Positions 60,330-64,000 of a stretch of DNA of 64,000 nt are shown in pieces (within the stretch, counting starts at the first letter, position 1; each line of letters begins with the position of its first letter). Both the position numbers and the translations under genes were made by a program. Source of the DNA: an uncultured Eubacteriales bacterium (GTDB lineage: Bacteria; Bacillota; Clostridia; Oscillospirales; CAG-272); assembly GCA_958352145.1 (NCBI GenBank), contig CATWNM010000002.1:62001-126000 (forward strand), in the 5' to 3' direction. The notes under the pieces are model-generated. The model was not told where the DNA came from and searched no databases. It was given only the letters and a program-made list of their open reading frames with translations.

Positions 60330-62527
60330 CTGCCCACACCCCGCGAGACCGAAACCACGCTTCGAACGCTTTTCAGACGGGAGACGATCGAGTTGTAATG
60401 TCCGATATTTTTGCAGCCGATCGTGAGATTGACGATCATCATATCGCTTCCTTTTTTCTGCGTGTTGATCCCGAGCAGCGAGACTTTCATGTCGGCCAGC
60501 GCTGCCGTGATTTCGGCGAGCAGGGAAATGCTGTTTTCGGCCACGACTGTAATCAGCGATTCGTAAAGGCCGCCCGCGCCCTCTTCTGCCGAGCCGTATT
60601 CCCAATGCGCGTTGATAAAGCGATCCCGTTGTTCGGGATCCGCCTGCCCGCGAAGGACGTTTGGACAGTCAATTTTGTGGATCGAGACGCCGTAGCCCCG
60701 CGTGATAAAGCCGATAATGTTGTCGCCGGGCAGCGGATTGCAGCAGCGCGCAAATTTGGTCGCGCAGCCGTCCTCGCCGTCCACGATTACGCCGCCGGTG
60801 GCTTTCATTTGCCGGCTGCCGGTCAGCTTGATCTCCTCCGGGTGCAGTTCGGCCTGCGGCTCTCGGACTACGCGGTCAAACTCGTCGCGCAGCTTTGCGG
60901 AAATTTTGGAGAGCGGCATGCCGCCGTATCCCAGCATGTTGTAGAGGTCGTCCGTATCCTGCATACCAATGCGGCGCGATACGTTTGCGACGATTTCGGC
61001 CTGCTGCTCCTCGGTACAGGTCCGGCCGAACCGGCGGAACTCGCGCTCGATCTCGCTTTTGCCGAGCGCAATGTTTTCGGTTCGTTTTTCTTTTTTGAAC
61101 CACTGCCGTATTTTGCTGCGCGCATCGCCGGTTTTGACGATGTTCAGCCAGTCCCGGCTCGGGCCTTTGGACGCGGACGAGGTCAGGATTTCCACAATGT
61201 CGCCGGTCTGCGGTTCGCGGTCGATCGGCACGATCATGCCGTTAATTTTCGCGCCCACCATCTTGTTGCCGATGGCCGAATGGATCGCATAGGCAAAGTC
61301 GATGGTGGTCGCGCCCTGCGGCAGGACGATGACGTCTCCGCGCGGCGTGAATACGAAGGTCTCGTCCCGGAAAATGTCAATTTTGAACGCGTTCAGAAAT
61401 TCGTCCGGATCGCGCGTATCGTCTTCGATCTCGAACAGGCGGGAGACCCATTTGAGCTTTTCATCAATGCTCTCGTCTGCTTTTTCGCCCGATTTGTATT
61501 TCCAGTGCGCGGCGATGCCGAATTCGGCGATCTGATGCATTTCATGCGTGCGGATCTGCACTTCGAAAGGAATGCCGCTGCTGCTCATTACGCTGGTATG
61601 CAGCGAACGGTACATATTCGGCTTTGGATTGGAGATATAATCCTTGAACCGTCCCGGAATCGAACGGAACATTTCATGAATGATGCCCAGCGCGGTATAG
61701 CATTCGAGTTCCGTATCCACAATAATGCGCAGCGCGTAAAAATCGTAGATTTGATCAAAGCTTTTGTTGTGATTGTACATTTTATTGTAGAGCGAGTAGA
61801 TCGATTTGATGCGCCCGGTCAGTTCAAAGCAGATGCCGTTTTCGGTCAGCTTTTTCGCAATGCTGTCCTTGGCCTCGGCAAGCAGGTCTCTCGACTGGCC
61901 GTACCGCTCTTCTATGCGGTTTTTTACTTCTTCATAGCCGATGGGGTCGAGATAGGACAAGCTGAGATTTTCAAGCTCCTGTTTTATGAAGCTGATGCCG
62001 AGCCTGTGCGCCAGCGGCGCGTAGATATACATGGTCTCCAGCGCGATGGCGCGCCGTCTCTCCTCCGGCTTTGCGCCCAGTGTGCGCATGTTGTGCAGCC
62101 GGTCGCAGAGCTTGATGAAAATGACGCGGATGTCCTTCGACATGGCGAGCAGCATCTTGCGGATGTTCTCGATATTGGCTTCTTCCTTGTCCTCCACGTC
62201 GATCTGTACAAGCTTAGTCAGGCCGTCCACCAGCATGGCGACATCGTCTCCAAAGCGTGTGCGGATCGCATCCAGGTTCGTTTTGTCGGCGCAGTCCTCC
62301 ACCGTGTCGTGCAGCAGCGCCGCGCAGACCGAATCGGTGTCGAGCCCCAGCCCGACGACGATTTCCGCCACGGCCAGCGGATGCGAAATATACGGTTCGC
62401 CGCTGAGGCGAACCTGGCCGCGGTGCATTTCTTCCGCATAGTCGTATGCGGTTTTGATTTTTTCTCTATTGTAATTTCTGCCGCTGCTCTCCAAAAGAGA
62501 AAGCAGGGAGGAAAAATCGGTACCCAT
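60326..62527 (-). CDS. relA: Bifunctional (p)ppGpp synthetase/hydrolase RelA/SpoT (Rel)
   Basis: 733 residues. Order: HD hydrolase domain with ALLHDTVEDC, synthetase domain with RFKDYISNPKPN and EVQIRTHEMHQIAEFGIAAHW, TGS (VFTPRGDVIVLPQGATTIDF), a zinc-finger/helical region (KFARCCNPLPGD) and a C-terminal ACT domain (VVAENSISLLAEITAALADM). Intact HDxxED and the RFKD synthetase variant mark a bifunctional enzyme of the Rel type. Controls the stringent response. Sits between recJ and dtd, as in Bacillus. Confidence 0.96.
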   Translation of the reverse strand: MGTDFSSLLSLLESSGRNYNREKIKTAYDYAEEMHRGQVRLSGEPYISHPLAVAEIVVGLGLDTDSVCAALLHDTVEDCADKTNLDAIRTRFGDDVAMLVDGLTKLVQIDVEDKEEANIENIRKMLLAMSKDIRVIFIKLCDRLHNMRTLGAKPEERRRAIALETMYIYAPLAHRLGISFIKQELENLSLSYLDPIGYEEVKNRIEERYGQSRDLLAEAKDSIAKKLTENGICFELTGRIKSIYSLYNKMYNHNKSFDQIYDFYALRIIVDTELECYTALGIIHEMFRSIPGRFKDYISNPKPNMYRSLHTSVMSSSGIPFEVQIRTHEMHQIAEFGIAAHWKYKSGEKADESIDEKLKWVSRLFEIEDDTRDPDEFLNAFKIDIFRDETFVFTPRGDVIVLPQGATTIDFAYAIHSAIGNKMVGAKINGMIVPIDREPQTGDIVEILTSSASKGPSRDWLNIVKTGDARSKIRQWFKKEKRTENIALGKSEIEREFRRFGRTCTEEQQAEIVANVSRRIGMQDTDDLYNMLGYGGMPLSKISAKLRDEFDRVVREPQAELHPEEIKLTGSRQMKATGGVIVDGEDGCATKFARCCNPLPGDNIIGFITRGYGVSIHKIDCPNVLRGQADPEQRDRFINAHWEYGSAEEGAGGLYESLITVVAENSISLLAEITAALADMKVSLLGINTQKKGSDMMIVNLTIGCKNIGHYNSIVSRLKSVRSVVSVSRGVGR

Positions 62528-62538
62528 GAGAAAGCCTT

Positions 62539-64000
62539 TCAGGAAGTTTTTTTCTGCTGTGCGCGCAGCTTTTTGAGAATCGCGGATTTTTCAAGATCTG
62601 CGCGTTTGTTTTGGTAATAGATTTTGAAGCTGTATTTTTCGGGCGCAAGTTCTTCTATGCCCGCAATGTTGAGTTCGAGCAGGACGTTTAAGATAAAACG
62701 GAGCTTGATATAGCCGATCTTGCCGATGGCCTCGTCGCGCAGCATCAATTCGCGTACCGAGAACACGTCTTCGCCGAAACGCACCTGCCGCCGGATGAAA
62801 TTATACACCGCGGCAAAATCCTCCCGCACGGGCAGAATGTCCTCGCCACTCTCGCAGGGCGCGCCGCACCGAAGCTCCTCGTACCGTGCGCGCGCCGCCG
62901 AAAGCGAAGCTGCTTCCGCTTCGCACAGCCGCACGTCGCGCACGATCAGCTGCGCCGTGCGCTGTCCGTTGAAATCGTTGATGTCCAGTCCTGCGAGCAG
63001 GTCGGCCGTGTCGCCTGCGTAAACGCCCACGTCTTTCGGCGTGCGGGAAAAGTACATGGCCGCAAACGGCCGCCCGTCGGGACGGTCGAGCAGGAGCTTT
63101 GTGTGCCGCCCCATACTGACGGGCAGCACCTCCAAGATCCGTACGTTCCGCAGCACGAAAGAGGGGACTGGATTGGAAACGCCGAAAGGTTCAAGGAGCC
63201 GGATCTCTTCGGCATTTTCAATCGTGACCTCGTCCGTGCCGATTTCAAAGTCGGCGTCAAGCGCAGACACGAGCCCGTCCCCCGAGATGTGCGCGCGCGC
63301 ATAGGCGTTGATCTGCTCGCGGAAGCGGCCGATATTCTCCCGGCGTATGCTGAGGCCAGCCGCAAGCTCGTGGCCGCCGTATTTTTCAAGCAGGCCGCCG
63401 CAGTCCACAAGGGCATCCACAAGATTGAGCCCTTTGACGCTCCGCCCGCTGCCTTTCCCGACCTCGGCGCCGCCCGCATCGGGCGCGCCGTCGAAAGAAA
63501 TCAGGATTGACGGGAGGCCGAATTTTTCGGTGATGCGCGAGGCGACGATGCCGATGACGCCGTGATGCCAGTTGTCCGCCTCCAGCACGATGACCGGGTC
63601 GTGTTCAAAATCATGCGTGGCTTCAATCATCTGATAGGCTTCTTTGGCAATGCGGTTTTCCTCGGTCTGCCGCTCGCGGTTGACGTCGCACAGGCGCGCG
63701 GCGAGTTCATCGGCGTGGTCCTTTGAATCGGTCAGAAACAATTCGACCGCGATCCCCGCGCTGCTGATCCGGCCCGCCGCATTGATGCGGGGGGCAAGCG
63801 TAAAGCCGATAAAGCTCGAAGTGATTTTTGGCGCTTTCTGCGTCCGGCTGCCGTCGGGCCGGCGCATGACTGCTTCGATCAGCGCGCAGAGGCCCAGACG
63901 CTTGGATTTTTCGATCTGGCGCAGTCCGTAGGCGACGATCAGGCGGTTTTCGTCTTTGATCGGCATCACGTCGGCGATCGTGCCGATGGCAACCAGATCC
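62539..64000 (-). CDS. recJ: Single-stranded-DNA exonuclease RecJ, 5'-truncated by window edge
   Basis: The frame is open to the end of the window, so about 486 residues of the C-terminal part are seen. DLVAIGTIADVMPI at the edge, GFTLAPRINAAGRI, the DHHA1 block ADNWHHGVIGIVASRI, GSGRSVKGLNL and KYGGHELAAGLS are characteristic. The OB-fold and a C-terminal extension of about 170 residues, common in Firmicutes, follow. The DHH catalytic domain lies mostly outside the window. Eleven bases separate it from relA. Confidence 0.93.
   Translation of the reverse strand, partial: DLVAIGTIADVMPIKDENRLIVAYGLRQIEKSKRLGLCALIEAVMRRPDGSRTQKAPKITSSFIGFTLAPRINAAGRISSAGIAVELFLTDSKDHADELAARLCDVNRERQTEENRIAKEAYQMIEATHDFEHDPVIVLEADNWHHGVIGIVASRITEKFGLPSILISFDGAPDAGGAEVGKGSGRSVKGLNLVDALVDCGGLLEKYGGHELAAGLSIRRENIGRFREQINAYARAHISGDGLVSALDADFEIGTDEVTIENAEEIRLLEPFGVSNPVPSFVLRNVRILEVLPVSMGRHTKLLLDRPDGRPFAAMYFSRTPKDVGVYAGDTADLLAGLDINDFNGQRTAQLIVRDVRLCEAEAASLSAARARYEELRCGAPCESGEDILPVREDFAAVYNFIRRQVRFGEDVFSVRELMLRDEAIGKIGYIKLRFILNVLLELNIAGIEELAPEKYSFKIYYQNKRADLEKSAILKKLRAQQKKTS

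Noticed and set aside
60398..62617. Long open frame on the + strand opposite relA
   Set aside because: Antisense shadow of the Rel gene; no domain recognised.
1..64000. tRNA, rRNA, CRISPR arrays, insertion-sequence transposases, integrases
   Set aside because: Looked for conserved T-loop sequences, regular spacer-repeat arrays and transposase motifs by eye; none was convincing in this window.

Overview
The window reads as chromosome of a Gram-positive anaerobe of the class Clostridia, most likely an Oscillospirales (Ruminococcaceae-like) bacterium. The evidence is pyruvate:ferredoxin oxidoreductase, the spore-cortex genes yabP and yabQ, a PASTA-domain Ser/Thr kinase, a T-box leader on ileS, a ribosomal L10 leader, a UPF0210/ACT pair, and generally GC-rich coding sequence with many GCG/CGC codons. 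This placement is an inference from gene content; no 16S gene is present.

Layout. 1-7.5 kb (+): rsmB (5' cut by the window edge), rlmN, prpC, prkC and rsgA in a tightly overlapping operon, then cysE-cysS. 7.5-13.5 kb (-): ileS with T-box, yebC, argS. 13.8-21.5 kb: an SCP2-like unknown protein, flotillin, a class III aminotransferase, a LUD protein with an unusual regulator, and UPF0210/ACT. 21.6-29.5 kb (+): two small envelope proteins, alanine racemase, a membrane-anchored solute-binding-like protein, aspS, truB and pgeF. 29.7-41.1 kb is an accessory island. It opens with an AT-rich stretch holding three decayed ribbon-helix-helix genes. A peptide-natural-product (RiPP) cluster follows: an AMP-forming ligase, a two-part radical SAM/SPASM maturase, a small accessory protein, an acyl carrier protein, a PaaK-like ligase, three very short Cys/Gly-rich precursor peptides and two ABC exporters. 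41.2-48.8 kb: rplJ-rplL with L10 leader, a GNAT acetyltransferase, a degenerate response regulator divergent from an AraC regulator, and pyruvate:ferredoxin oxidoreductase. 49-58 kb (-): Sfp-type phosphopantetheinyl transferase, a class-A-beta-lactamase-fold hydrolase, an orphan fumarase alpha subunit, then the conserved cluster divIC-yabQ-yabP-rqcP-(aadA-like)-hup-mazG-flippase (order given along the + strand). 57-64 kb (-): nucleoside kinase, hemZ, dtd, relA and recJ (5' cut).

The most interesting object is the RiPP cluster at 31.4-41.1 kb. Its precursors carry seven or eight cysteines spaced C-x-C then Cxx/Cxxx, mostly with Gly between, and end in G-A/S-K. The maturase C-terminal half resembles what I recall of the CXXX-repeat peptide maturases. 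An acyl carrier protein and two adenylate-forming ligases next to such a maturase suggest a carrier-protein-dependent acylation or aminoacylation step that I do not recognise from a named RiPP class. The other notable non-coding structure is a family of short double-hairpin palindromic repeats, six copies between 19.7 and 43.3 kb, two of them partial, all intergenic and several flanking the island.

GC contrasts were judged by eye; family assignments rest on motif recognition without database searches.
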